Shown here piece by piece: positions 41,701-56,700 of a stretch of 64,000 nt of DNA; within the stretch, counting starts at the first letter, position 1; the number at the start of each line of letters is the position of its first letter. The notes under the pieces are model-generated. The model searched no databases. It was not told the origin of the DNA and worked only from the letters and a program-made list of their open reading frames with translations. This stretch comes from Okapia johnstoni (Eukaryota; Chordata; Mammalia; Artiodactyla; Giraffidae): the NCBI GenBank assembly GCA_024291935.2, contig CM044308.1, forward strand, positions 118,322,501 through 118,386,500, in the 5' to 3' direction. Both the position numbers and the translations under genes were made by a program.

Positions 41701-44700
41701 CCATCCATATCAGAATTACCCAGAGTTAAAAGTACAGAGCCCTATGGCCCACAGATAAAAAATCTTTGAAGACAGAACCATAACCTGCACTTTTAACACC
41801 CTCTTCAAATAATTCTAATGCTCAAGATAAAGGCTATTAACTAAAAATAGTGGTTGAATAGTTGATTATTTTGGTATATCCCTCTTACAAGAAATAAGGA
41901 TACAACAAAATTCAGCTAAGAGATCAGCAATTAAAAATATTATAAATAAGCGAGAAAATTAAAAGCATAAGTTATTTCTTCAGGTTTTTACCACATACTG
42001 CCAACTTACTTCTATAGCCACCAAGAAAACCAACTTCTATAGCCACCGAAACCAACAGGTACATTATAGAAGGAGATAAAATAATTAGTTCAGACTGCTT
42101 ATTCCATGCAGTGTTTGGTTTTTTTTGACATAATTTTATTTATTTTTTAAATTAATATTTATTGGAGTATAGTTGCTTTATAATGTTCTGTTAGTTTCTA
42201 CTGTACAGCAAAGTGAATCAGTTATGTGCATACACATATCTTCTTTTTCCCTATAAAATTTAAAGTAGACTGATCCTCTGTGCGCCTCAAGTTACTGCTA
42301 ACCAATTTTCCGTAGCTCACATAATTTTTCTAACCAAAAGTTTTAAAGGGAAGATCTAAGAACAACTATTTTGCAATCTTAAGCAGTTCTTTAAATTGAC
42401 ATATACAATTCATTTTCACCCTAAAAATATGGTAGGTCTTTATACGAAACACTTACATACTATGAAGTTGCTAAACTTTATTCAAACATGATGATTTATC
42501 TTGGTCCTTCTCCCTCCTATGGGTTTAGTCCTACAATCCTAAAACAACATATTCCTCCTGCTCTCTCCTGGGGAACTCAAATGTTTAAATCAATACTCAG
42601 AATGCAAACTTTTGGTTGTTGAAAATTTTCCAACACAGTTCAGTCCAACAACATGCATTGTGGTTCACTGAACCAAGAAAAACCCAAAGATGAATAGAAT
42701 ATAAGCCTTGTCCTCAAGAGACTTGTAACTTCTGTTGAGAAACAAAGCCATTTTCAACTGACTTTACAGTAAGGCAAAAAGCATCTTAAACACTTTAATT
42801 CAAAAGTAAAATGTGCATGAATGCAAAGAGGCAAGTGATTAATTCCAACGGCAGAAAAATGGAGAAGGCATGACAAAAGGGTTATGACATTTGAGTTAGG
42901 CTTGATGACAAAGTATTTTACCTGTCAAGAACTGAAAGATGGAATGTATTCTTATATGAAGGAATATTAGGAGTGATGGTAGATAGGGTAGCCATGAAAG
43001 TTCATGGTACAGTCATGGAATACTGACCAGTGCTCTTCAGTTGAAGCTGAGAACATTGAGTGAGGAGAAATGGGTATTGAAAATTAAGAATAATAAACTA
43101 AGAGACTTTAGAGTCATATTAAGGAGTTTAAAACTTTGTTTTACAGAGTATGAAGATTTCTCAAAGATTTCAAAGCAGGGAAGTAAGAATGGTTTGTTTT
43201 TTCTTTTATGCAAACTAAATAAACAAAAACAGAAATGTGTCTTTCATTACTCCTATTATCAAACCACAGTCATGTCAGATAAGTAAGAAAAACTATTATA
43301 ATGATGACAGTAGCAAAGAAAGATGCAAGAAATATGGTTGAGTTAAGATTGGTAAGATTTAATATGAAGCTTGATAAAGAAAAGTCAAAGGTAACTTCAA
43401 ATTGGATTACTAGAATTATTAGGTTGGTGCAAATGTAATTCCAGCTTCTGCACTGTTGAAATTTGCCATTTGATACTGGAATACATCCTTAAATAAATGT
43501 GGTTATGTTACACAGCATTTTAATACACATTTCTCACTTTATGTTTTTTTGCTAATGACTTACTACTTGATGTGTATTTTATATTTATTTTAAACTAGGG
43601 ATATGTTAGACAAAAAGCAAATTCGAGCAATTTTGTTATTCCAGTTCAAAATGGGTCCTAAAGCAGTGGAAACAACTTGCAATGTCAACAATGCATTTGG
43701 CCCAGGAACTGCTAACTACCATACAGTGCAGTGGTGGTTTAAGAAGTTTTGCAAATGAGACGAGAGCCTTGAAGATGAGGAGCATAGTGGCCGGCCATCA
43801 GAAGTTGACAACGACCAATTGAGAGCAATCATCAAACCTGATCCTCTTACAACTACATAAGAAGTTGCTGAAGAACTCAATGTCGACCACTCTACAGTTG
43901 TTTGGCATTTGAAGCAAATTAGAAAAGTGAAAAAGCTTGATGAGTGAGTGCCTCATGAACTGACAGCAAATCAAAAAAAAACCGTCATTCTGAAGCATTG
44001 TCTTCTCTTATGCCACTCAACAAAAATGAACCGTTTCTCAGTTGGATTGTGATGAGTGACGAAAGTGAATTTTCTACAAAAACTGGCGATGACAGTGGCT
44101 GGACTGAGAAGAAGCTCCAAAGCACTTTCCAAAGCCAAACTTGCATCAGAAAAATGTCATGGTCACTGTTTGGTGGTCTGCTGCCCATCTTGAGATAGGA
44201 GGCAGATGGGTTCCAAGTTGGACATTTACAATCAACCAGCCTCCTGAATGCATTTCCTGAGACAAGAGCTATGTGGGCTCCAGTTGAGGAATTTACAATC
44301 ACCCTCCGAAATGGAAGTAACAACAGAAACAAGGTAAACAGCCAGTCTTTTTCTCTTCTAAACATCTTGAGGAAATATAATTATGGTGAGGAAATAATTA
44401 TGGCAAGGACAGAGAGGCAAAACCCTTTCTGAGTAAAGGACTGAAGGATCTCTGCTTTCCCCTTTTTAGGATAAGGGAGACACCACTTTTCCACAAAGGC
44501 TTCTTGGGGTCAAAAGTCAGAGGATAATTCCAGGCCACAGTGAGTCCTGCTCCTCCCAGAAGTCTTTGCTTCAAGATTCATCTCGGCTAAAGGGGCGTAT
44601 GTGCACCCCAGAGGAGAATCCTGATACAAATTAGCGGGGGGAGGAGAACAAAGCAAGATGATTGGCCTAAAGGAAGACAAAAACTTCTTACTTTACTCTT

Positions 44701-47700
44701 TACCTTCTGCCTCCTTGCCTGAATTTGTTTTTAACTAGTCAGGCAAGGACTAGGAAGGGACTCTAGCCTTCACTGCTGGCCCCTGTGGTCCACTGGTTAG
44801 GACTCCCAGTCTGGGAAACTAGGACCTTGCTTCCAGCTATTGCTCGCTGCCGCTTACTGTTAAGCTGCCATTTGCTGCTGTGCATGTCTGAAATCAATCT
44901 GCTCCACCACAGCATTCTGAATCCTGGTGAAACCATTATAGCTGAGAACTATACTCAGCAGATCAATGAGATGCACCTAAAACTGCAAAGCTTGCAGACA
45001 GCATTGGTCAACAGAAAGAGCCCGATTCTTCTCCACAGCAACACCCGACCGCCTATCACACAACCAATAATTCAGAAGTTGAACAAATTGGACTACTAAG
45101 TTTTGCTTCATCTGCCACATTCACCTATGTTCAGCCAACTGACTACCACTTCTTTAAGTATATCAACAACTTCTTTTGCAGTGAAAATGCTTTCACAACC
45201 AGCAGGATCCGGAAAATGCTTTCCACGAGTTCATCGAATCTTGAAACAAGGATTTTTATACTAGAGGAATAAATAAACTTATTTCTCATTGGTAAAAATG
45301 AGTTGACTGCAATGTTTCCTATTTTGATTAATAAAAATGTGTTTGAGCCTAGTTATAAAGATTTAAGGGCTTCCCTGGTGGCTCAGACTGTAAAGAATCT
45401 GCCTGCAATGCAGGAAACCCAGGCTCAGTCCCTGGGTCGGGAAGATCCCCTGGAGAAGGGGATGGCTCCCTACTCCAGTATTCTTGCCTGAAGAATTCCA
45501 TGGACAGAGGAGTCTGGCAGGCTACAGTCCATGGGGTCACAACAAGAGTTGGACACAATTTGGCAACTAAACAACAAAAGCAAAAACTATACTTCAATTT
45601 AAAAAAAGAGAGAAAAAAAAATTACAGGAGGAAGAACAGGATGTTTGCTTTTTTTGACCTATAAATGGACTGAAGTAAGGAAAGGTGTTAGATATGAAAT
45701 TAAGATGTTAAAATATATATCCAGGAGGCATTTATTAAAATGAATATACAGTTTGATACCTCAAGATCAGTAAACTTCATCTAGGTATCACCTGCAAAGA
45801 CATGAAGGATAAATGCAGCAAAAGAAATGGCTGTAATGAAGCAAAAGCATGTATGCCAGTTAAGAATAGAATAGAGCTAAAGGCTGATCCATGAGAAATA
45901 ACTTAAAACTACAATGTTTCAAAATCAAGGGAGAAGAGAATTTCAAGGAAACTGTCAATAGTGGTAAAATGCTGCAGAGATATTAGTAGGTACAATAAGC
46001 CTAGGAAAAAGCCACTCCAGTTTAGAAATTAGGTCATTATTTCAGATGAAACAATGCATAAATTCAAGATAAAATATTTTTTAACAAGGCAAAGGTCATG
46101 TACTTTTAGATACCATTTAAAATCCAAAAATCTTCTCAACTGATAAAAAAATTAAACTGAAAAGATTGTTTTCAAATTAAAATGGAGCCATATAATGGGA
46201 TAATATTTTTAATATTTTGATAATTATTTTGACTGATTAAATTTACATAAGCCTGTAATCTTTGATACGCGGCTTTGAAAAACAAGCAATAAGCAGCATT
46301 TAGGTTAAAGTATGTCAGAACTAATTCAACTTGAAGCAACTGACAAAGACTCTCTCCTTGACTAAAATTTAGTCCTACTCCTTTGAGCCCTCTTTTCTAC
46401 TAGGCCCAGAAGTTGGCCCCTTATTCTGTCTTTGGCCTGCCCAGCTGAATCTTAGCAAAGAATCCTGCTGCATCATCCCCCACCCTCGATATCTGATCAA
46501 GTTCCTCATACCCCATATTTAATGCATAAGTCTTTGGCCCGCTTTTAGTAAGAATTCCCCCACCCTTGATGATTTCTCTTAGTAATTTTCTTTCCACTGA
46601 TCACCTCAACTTGCTCCTTGGCTGTAAGCTGCTTTCCTTGTAATATTTGGAGGTAAGACCAATCTCTCTCCACTACTGCAATATGCTACTGCAAATGTCT
46701 CGAATAAAGTTCTGTTTATGGGACTTCCCTGGTGGTACAGTGGATAAGAATTCACCTGCCAATCCAGGGGACCCAGGTTCCATCCCTGGTTCAGGAAGAT
46801 TCCACATGCTGAGCAACTAAGACCGTGTGCTACAAATACTGGAGCCTGAGAGCCCTAGAGCCCACATGCTGCAACTACAGAAAGCCTGAGCACACAACAA
46901 AGACTCAGAGCAACCAAAAATAAATAATTTTTTTAAAAGTCTTGTTTACCATTTTATTAAGTGTCAGAACAATTTTTTCTATAACGTGAGTCATTCAAGG
47001 AAAGTAATCACACCCTTAGTCAATAATAGAAAAATAATTTACCATACAATTACAAATGAAAGCAAGAGTTCAGCAGAACATCCATATGACTGAAAATGAT
47101 AGAGCTTAAAGTATAAAAAGATTTCCTAATTTTTTATACAAAACCATTTTTTTAAAAAGGCTTTCCTCTCAAAATAAAGACGGTAGTGCTGAAAAAGTAG
47201 GAGCATCAAATTAATTGCCTATTCATGCCAGGATTTATGTGTCAGAATTTTTGGTAACAATGGAATAAAAATGAGAGGGAAAGCAGCTGGTGAATAATTA
47301 TAGCCAACTCATAAATTACAAGAAAAAATAAATACAAACATTGTTTGATACCCAAGGTCCTCTACTTGGTCAACAAATACTTACTTAAGGCTTGACACTG
47401 AGAGTGAATAAAAGAATAATACAGACTCTCTATGATTTAAGAGAAATGACATGTACAAATAAATAAAATATTATAAATAATTATAATACAAAGATGAAAC
47501 TGGTAAGTTCATCCAAGAAGGGTACAAAAGAAAGTGTTATGAGAGTTCAGAGGAAGGAGAGATGATTTCTCACAGGAAGGCAAGAAAACATTTCATGGAA
47601 AGCAAGCAGCACGTGACTTAAATCTTCAAAGATGACTAGGGTTTACAGGGAGAACAAAAGGGAAAGGCATTCCTTCTAGTGTTAAGAAGTACCATAAGCA

Positions 47701-50700
47701 AAAGCCCAGAGTACGTTCATTTCTGTAACCACAGAAAAGAACAGTAGAAGCTAACATTTAGGCCTGTGCTGTGGTGGACTAAACAGTGTCCCTCAAAAGT
47801 TCATTACCACCTAGAATCACAGAATGTGACCTCACTTGGGAATAGCGTCTTTGCAGATGTAATGAATTAGGGCTCTAGAGTTAAAATCATCCTAAACTTA
47901 GCCTGGGCCCTAAATCCAATGAGTGGTGTCTTTAACAGAAGGGGAGAGGACACAGACACACACACACACAGAAGGCTGTATGAAAATAGGCAGAAACTAG
48001 AATTATGCTGCCACAAGTCAAGCAAAGCCTGGGTTCACGAGAAGCTGGGAGAGGCAAGGAAAGATGCTTCCCTGGGATCTTCGAGGGAACATGGCTCTAT
48101 TAATACTTTGATTTCAGCTTCCAGAACTGTAAGAGAGTAGATTTCTGTTTTTTCAGTTTATGGATTGTGTTAATTTGTTACAGCACCCCTAGGGAACTAA
48201 TATAGCTTGGTTAAGAACAGTTAATAGAGGGCTGCTGTGAAATAAGCGATATTGATCCCAGTTCTTGCTAATATTTTCTCTTTGAGGAAACTTCTTTAAT
48301 TTCCTGAGTGACAGGAATGTCTGATGCAAAGCTCCTAAATCCCTCAGAATTTTCTGGGTGACAGGAATCTTTTGTTCTGATGCCTGAAGTAACTCTCGGT
48401 AGGTTCCTGGAAAGGGGCTGGTCATTAGAAAGACCAAGCCATACACTAGAAACTGGGAACTTTCAACCCCATTCCCCCCCATTCTCTGGAAAGAAGAAAA
48501 GATTTAGAAAAACAGTTAATAACTGATAATGCTTATGTAACAAAGCTTGCAAAAAAATCCCAAAGCACAGGGTCGGGAGAGCGTCTAGACACATCTACAT
48601 GCCAAGAAAGGGGCAACACAGCTCCATGTGGACAGAAGCTCCTGAGTTTGGGACCCTTCCACATTCCGTCCTATGTATCGGTTCACCCAGTTGTTCATCT
48701 GTATTCTTTAATACAGCTTTTATTATATAATAAATCAGGAAAGGTAAATGTTTCCTGAAGTTCTAGTAAATTACCAAACCCAAGGAGAGGGTCATGGGAA
48801 GTCTCATTTATAGGTGGTCAGTCAGAAGCACAGGTCATAATCTGGACTTGGCATCTGAAGCAGGGAGGGCAGAGGGTCAGTCTTTTGGGACTGAGACCTA
48901 AACCTGTGGGGTGGGTCTGTGCTAACCCCAAGCAGACAGTGTCAGAACTGAACTAAAGTGTAGGACACCCAGTTGGTGTCCATAGAGCACTGGAGAATTG
49001 CTTGGTGTGAGGGAAAAAAACTCAATTTGGAGTACAAAAGTATTCAGTGAGTAGACAAAAAAAAGTTTATCTTTTTCAGTTATGTACTCAAGCCTCCAGC
49101 ATTCCATGTTATTACACTTTGGAACAAAAAAAAGCCACACTGATAATAGGCATATTCTCATATTACCAGGCAATTGTATTAAAAAGTGAACAGAACACAA
49201 TAAAATGCCATTACTTACAATGTGTGACTCCAGCCAGAGTTTGGTAGAAAGTGGGAGTATCACTATCATCAGTGAGGGTCACATATACACCTCCAGACAG
49301 TAGCCAACGAGAGAAGGTAAAAGCATCTTTGTTTAGAAGAAGCCAATTTCTAAACTTTTCATAGTTTACCTTTTCACCCTAAAATTAAAATAAGAAAACA
49401 CAGGTTTAGTTAAACTTTAAGGTACCTTACTTGGAACTTACACAATTTTAAATATGCATTTAATTGACATTTACTCCCTTCTACTATCTATAAAGGAAGA
49501 ATAAACTAAATATCATTATAGGCTATGTATGTATTTGGAAAAAAAACTGTTTTCAGATATAACTATTTCAGAACTTCGATTTGCATAAAACCTATATGCT
49601 AACTGCAAATTATTTTATCAATTCATTAAAGCAGTGAATTTCTACTAATAAGTCATTTTATTTGCTAAGGTACATCTTGCAATCAGTAAACTGCATTTCT
49701 TTCAATACTTAATAAAAGCAATTTTTCACTTGCTTTATCAATACTTCCATTGGTTAGAGCTAGCACATTTTAATCAATGTGTATGGAATATAAATAATCT
49801 TTTAAATTTCACTGGTGAATTAAAAACTATCCAGGAGTCCCCTTCCAAAAGTCATCCTGAAAACGTACATTCACAAGTAAACTAGAATACAAAAAAGAAG
49901 CAAAGAGGTTTCTATTTCTTTGCTTTCTTTCCAAGTACTTGTCTTGCTAAATCTCTGGAGAAAAAAAGTGTCCAGGCTGAGAAAAAACATCATATGGCTG
50001 TGCAAGTCAATCTCTTTCACTGGAAGACAAGAGTAAGGGCTAGATATTTCTATGAGAAAAAGGCAGAAGCAACCCGCATAGAAATACAATGAAGAACAAC
50101 ACTCAGGAGCCTAGTAGCTATAATCTTGATGGAGCTATTAAGTGATACAAATAACTTACAACCTAGAAGAGTTATGGTAGAAATAATTTCTATATTGCTA
50201 GTAGCATCCTATTAAGTACAGTAATATGCTTAGCTTCATGGTTTCAGAATATTTAACAGTACAATCCAAGCAATCAAGACAACATTGGAGGGACTTCCCT
50301 GGTGGTCCAGCGGTTAAGAAAACACATGCCAATACAGGGGACATGGGTTCGAGCCCTGGTTAGCGAACTAAGATCCCACCTGCCAAGGAGCAACTAAGCC
50401 CATGGGCCACAGCTACTGAGCCTGCGTGCCGCAACTACCGAAGCCCGTGGGCCTAGAATCTGAGAATGAGAAACAATGAGAAACTGATGCATCACAACAA
50501 AGAAGAGCCCTCCCTGGTTGCAATTAGAGAAAGTCCACACACAGCAATGAAAACCCAGCACAGCCAATAAATAAATAAATGAGACAACACTGGAAGTCTT
50601 AGCTTTCTAAATGGAGGAATATGGCACTCAGACTTGCTGCAGGGACATGAGGACATTGCTACATGTTTAGACGATCAGACCCATTTTCTTTCTCTACCCA

Positions 50701-53700
50701 CATTTGGTCTACAAAGAGGGTTTGCAGTATAAATTCCACAAGCTTGATGCACATTTTTACAAGTTAACATCTATGACATTGGGATAAGTCTTAAAATCAA
50801 TAACACCCTTTAATTGTAACTGGTAGTTTTTTTGTTCTTTATAGTAATACATAAAAGCACATGTTATTAATCAAAAGCATCTTATATTCAGTGAACATGG
50901 TAGTTTTAATGGTTTTGTGAAGCTAAGTTGTTGTTATAAGGTGCACCTTCATGTACCACCAAGAAAAAACTGCCAATTATAATAGGTACTTCTAACAACT
51001 TCACATATAGTTAATATTTAATGAGTATTTACAATGCCCTAAGCACAATTCTAAATATTTTTATACTCACTTAATCCTCAAGCAACCCTCAAGCAACAAT
51101 AGGAGATACTATTATCCCCATTTTACACATGAGAAAACTGAAGCTCTGAAAGCTGTATGTTCAAGGTTATACAGTGGCAGAGACAGAACTGAACCCAAGC
51201 AGTCTAGGCTCCAAAGTCTCTGTGCCTGAATTACACACTATATACACTGCCTGGAAACTTAGTGAAATACAAAGCGACCTCTCAAATCTGCTTGCCCATT
51301 AGGATCACTCCATATAACTGGCAGTACTAAAATTCCATCTGTCAAACCTGACTTTCTATGTTCTTGAGTCATGGCTCTAAATAAGGAAGCAAAACGGAAA
51401 TCTCCTTTTAACTGTCACAATAGCAGTCTAGAAAAAAATTTCCAGTACTATAAAAGGCAATTAAAAACAAACTTCTGAAATTGATAAATCTTTGGAAAGC
51501 AATATAAAGTATGAATTCCCACCATGAGAATCAACAACCAAAAAAATTCAATAAGAAAAAAACCAATGTAACTCCTATGTGGATTTCCTTCATCTCAAGT
51601 TACTAGAAACATGTTAACTCAAAAAGCAAGAGTGTGGCTCACATCACATACCTTACTAAAAAATTACATAAGTAAATACATCAAATAGTTGAATTAGGTA
51701 AAATTAGCCCATGCACAGTCTTTTTTTTCTTTAAACAACCGTAAGTACCTAATGGTGTAAACAGCTATATACATGAGTATCCCCAACCCTTGGACTCTCA
51801 TTTCTTTGATCTCCTCTCTTCCAAAGACCTTGTTCTTCATATAAGACTTCCCTAGCCATTTACTACCACAGTCATTTCCTTAAAATTCTTTGTTCAAATG
51901 TCCCTTTCTCTTATAAGCTGTTCCTAACCATCCTATAACAAAATACCCACACCTGGTCATTGCCTCTCTATCACCACCTATCTCCTGTAGTCTACTTAAT
52001 TTTTCTGTACAGCACTAATTATTATCTTAGCATATGTACCTGCTATTATGCCTAAATTTTAAGAGAACTGGGTGGCTAACCAAATTAAATCCCCATCTAT
52101 AAAATAGGAATGTCTGCATAAACCTTATTAAAATGAAAAAATATATATCCTCCCCTAAAATAAGCAAACCACTTGATATCTCTGTGAAAAGTCCAGTTTA
52201 TCAGGCCTGCAAAGATTAGATAACTCTTTTTTTTTTCCTAATAAAATTTGGCCAGCAAATTTTAGAGAGGAAAAACAAAAAACATTATCTAGTTTGTCTT
52301 AAGGTACTGAAATACCATCACAGCAACTTCCAGTCAACAAGACAGAACCAAAAATGCAGGAGGACAATCCTTCTAGCACCAAACATGTAGAACTGCTGAG
52401 TAAAATGTAACACCATAACTACTACAAAAACTGTTTAGCCAAGCTGAAAAGCAAGAAAGGGAAATCTCCAGGTGCTATCAACACAGAGGAAACTTAAAGC
52501 CAGAGTGATGAAAAGCTAAAGCCAGAGAGTCCAAACAGATATTAGAACCAGATATATGCACATGGCTGGAGTATTAATAATCAATGCTTATATAGTTAGG
52601 AAGGTGACCAAACTAAACTGAATAAAACCAACAGCAGTGAAAGATTCTCATATCTGTGAAATGGAAGTGGATCAAATGGCCACAAGAAATTACACAGCAC
52701 TGAGTGTTGCAGGAAAGATCAAAAACTTGTAAGAGAGCTTTATTTTGCCACCTCTTGGGACTCTTCCCATGTGAGCAGACCTCTGAAAAGAAATTAAAGA
52801 AAAATTTTCTCTGTTAAAGATACACATTTTCTGTTGTTAAAGTTTTTTTACAATGAAAATATATTTATGCAAACAGGAAAATGACCAATTTTTAAAACCC
52901 AAATATTTCACTACGCAAACCAATTAAAAAAATAAATTATAAAAAATGCATTTATGATAAAATAGGCACTGATGGATCACAGAGGTCACCTACAGCTCAA
53001 GGCCAATGAGTGCCATTTCTATGTGCTCATGATGAAAAGCAATGGAGAGCACCACAACTTAAGCAATGCTCAGGTGTCTGCAGGATCACCTGTGAGTGTG
53101 TGTGTGCATGCTGGTGTGAGAGTGGGGGAGTACGTTTCATTACACCATAAGTAGAGATAGTTGCCTTTACAGTAGAACTGGGAATTTTCAGATTCACAAA
53201 CATAGCAGTAGTAAGTGTCATGGACCTTTGAACCTAGCATACAAATCGTTAAAAAACTTCAACCATTAAATACAAAAATGTCAAGAATATGCCACACGTA
53301 AACGTCTATTCATCACAGTTAAACTCATTATACAACTAAGATTTAATACTCTGTCCATGCGTAGGGATGCAATGTAAATCTTTAAATGTACCTCTGAGAA
53401 ACACTTCCTGAGTGTATCTGGGACTTTACCATCCACCACATGAAGCATTCTTTCCATTTCTTCCCGTATAACATAGCTCCCGGATTCACTTGCAAAAAGA
53501 CTAAAAATATCTAGGAAAAAGAAAGAATGAATTAATTTTATCATAGATTAAACCTACCCTGGTGGATGTAGGGAGGAAAGAGAAAGGTAGCAATTACCAA
53601 GTGACTACTAGTGCCAAGCATTTTATAAATATACAATTTATCCCTTAAAAAAAAAAAAAAACAATGCTAATTACAACAGCAATGTGGTATCTTCTCACAT

Positions 53701-56700
53701 ACCAAATTTGCAAAAAATGTTTAAGTGTGACAATACAAAGTGTTAGCAATAAACTAGGATAAACTGGAATTCTTATATACTGTTAATGAACATATATTAC
53801 TGCAACACCTTGGAGAGTATCTTGCCAAAATGTAAAGATGAAGATTTATGCAAGAAGTTCAATTTCTAGGCAACTCCACCTCCACTTGTGAAAAATTCTC
53901 ATACATATCTGCATGAGGTACAACAGACACTGAAGCTATCTCTGTAATAGCGAAATTTAGGGGAAAAAAAACCCGATAAATGTCTACCAACAAAAAAATA
54001 GGTAACTTGAGACACACACACAATGAAATACTATATAGCAATTAGAATAAAGGAATTAATGTTCCAACATGAGTAAATATCAATAATGTTCAGTACAAAA
54101 AGCAAACTGAAAAATCTGTATAGTATACCATTTATTTGGCTTGGCCATGATCTTTAATTTTGTATTAAAAAAAAACAAGATCTGGGACAAATATGACACA
54201 ATGGTAAGAAATAATTAAGTTGGGTAGAAGTACGTATTATGTTTGAAATACTGCTGTTAAGGGTTGAACTGCATCCATCCAAAACTTATGCTGAAATCCT
54301 AATCTCCAAATACCTGAGAATTTGAATTTATTTGGAAACATAGGTGATAGAAAGGAAATACATTCTATTCCTCTGAAGGCCCACTGGGTTCCTTGCCTGC
54401 CCACCCACATGCCATGGCTGATTCCGTTAGGGGGAATATTTGCTGGAAGGCTCTGACCATCTGTTATGGATTAAATTATATCCCCCTACCCCCCCAAAAA
54501 ATGTTGGAAGTCTTAACCCCAGTACCCATGAATGTGACTTTATTTGAAAAAGGGTCTCTGCAGATAAAATCAAATTAAGATGAGGTTATTAGGGTGGGTC
54601 CTAATTCTCAATATGACTGATTATAAGAACAGAAGACAGAAACAGTGGGAAGAAAGCCATGTGATGAGATAGTGAGAGATTGGAGGGAAGCAACTGGCAA
54701 GTCAAGGAACACCAAGCATTGAGGGCTACCACCAGAAGTTAGGAAAAAGGAAGGATTCCTCCCTGTAGATTTCAGGGGGAACAAAACTCTGCTAATATCT
54801 TAATTTTGGACTTCTCCTGTACAATTGTGCTCATATCACATGCTAGCAAGGTAATGCTCAAATCCTTCAAGTTGGGCTTCAGCAGTACATGAACCAAGAA
54901 TTTCCAGATGTACAAGCTAGGTTTAGAAAAGGCAGAGCAACCAGAGATCAAATTGCCAACATTTGTTGGATCATGGAGAAAGCAAGGGAATTCCAGAAAA
55001 ATATGTACTTCTGCTTCAATGACTACACTGAAGCCTTTGACTATGTGGATCACAACTCAGCAACTAAATAACAACACAAATTTGTTGTTCATTGTTGAGT
55101 CACTAAGTCATGTACAACTCTTTGTGACACCGTGGACTGCAGCAAGCCAGGCTTACCTATCCTTTACTATCTCCTGCAGTTTGCTCAAACTTAGGTCCAT
55201 TGAGTCAGCGATGTTATCTAACCATCTCATCTGCCCCCCCTTCTCCTCTTGCCTTCAATCTTGCCCAGCTTCAGGGTCTTTTCCAATGAGATGGCTCTTC
55301 ACATCAGATGGACAAAGTACTGGAGCTGCAACTTCAGCATCAGTCCTTACAATGAACAATCAGGGTTGATTTCCTTCAGGACTGACTGGTTTGATCTCCT
55401 TGCAGTGTAAGAGACTCTCAAGAGTCTTCTCCAGCACCACAGTTCGAAAGAATCAATTCTTTGGTGCTCAGCCTTCTTTATGGTCCAACTATCACACCCA
55501 CACATGACTACTGGAAAAACCAGAGCTTTGACTATAAGGACTGTTGCTGGCAAAGTGATGTCTCTGCTTTTTAATACACTGTCTAGGTTTGTCATGGACT
55601 CATTTCACATGATAGCAAGGTAAGGCTCAAAATCCTTCAAGCTAGGCTTAAACAATACATGAACTGAGAACTTCCAGATGTACAAAGTTGGATTTAGAAA
55701 AGACAGAGGAACCAGAGATCAAATTGCCAACATCTACTGGATTATAGAAAAAGCAAGAAAATTCCAGAAAAACATCTACTTCTGCTTCATTGACTATGCC
55801 AAAGCCCTTGACTGTGTGAATCACAACAAACTGTGGAAAATTCTTAAAAGAGATGGGAATACCAGACCACCTTACCTGTCTCCTGAGAAATCTGTATGTA
55901 GGTCAAGAAGCAACAGTTAGAACCGGACATGCAACAATGGACTGGTTCAAAACTGGGAAAGGAGTATGTCAAGGCTGTATGTTGTCACTTTGTTTATTTA
56001 ACTTATACGCAGAGTACATCATGCAAAATGCCAGGCTGGATGAATCACAAGCTGGAACTAAGGATTGCCAGGAAAAATATCAACCTCAGATACGCAGATG
56101 ATAGCACTCTAACGGCAGAAAGCGAAGAGGAACTAAAGAGCCTCTTGATGAGAGTGACACAGGAGAGTGAAAAAGCTGATTTTTAAAACTCAACATTCAA
56201 AAAAAAACTAAGATCGTGGCATCTGGTTGCATAGCTTCACGGTAAATAGATGAGGAAAAGTGGAAACAGGCACAGACTTTATTTTCTTGGGCTCCAAAAT
56301 CACTGTGGACGGCGACTGCAGTCACAAAAGTAAAAGACACTTGCACTTCGGAAGACAAGCCATGACAAACATGATACGTGCACACGAAATGTGCTTGGTG
56401 TCCTGTTAATCTGCCTTAAATCAACTTAACTATTAAATCAGCCAAAGAACCTACAAGAGAAGTTTTTTCTGATCTTTCACGGTACTTTATTCCTTCTTAC
56501 TGTCAAGCAATATTCTATTGCTGGTTATATTTTGTTTATGATAAATGCATCAGGTGATGGGCATTAGGATTGTTTCCATTTTGTAACGATTATGAACGTG
56601 CTGTTATGAACTTTTCCTTAAATGAATATATGTTTTCAGTTTCCTTGGGTATATATCTATGAATGAAATTGAAAATTCAATGTTTAACAGTTTGAGAAAT

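Noticed and set aside
43985..44365. 126-codon minus-strand frame
   Set aside because: Spans the junction of mariner and an unidentified insert, antisense to transposase; no known protein.
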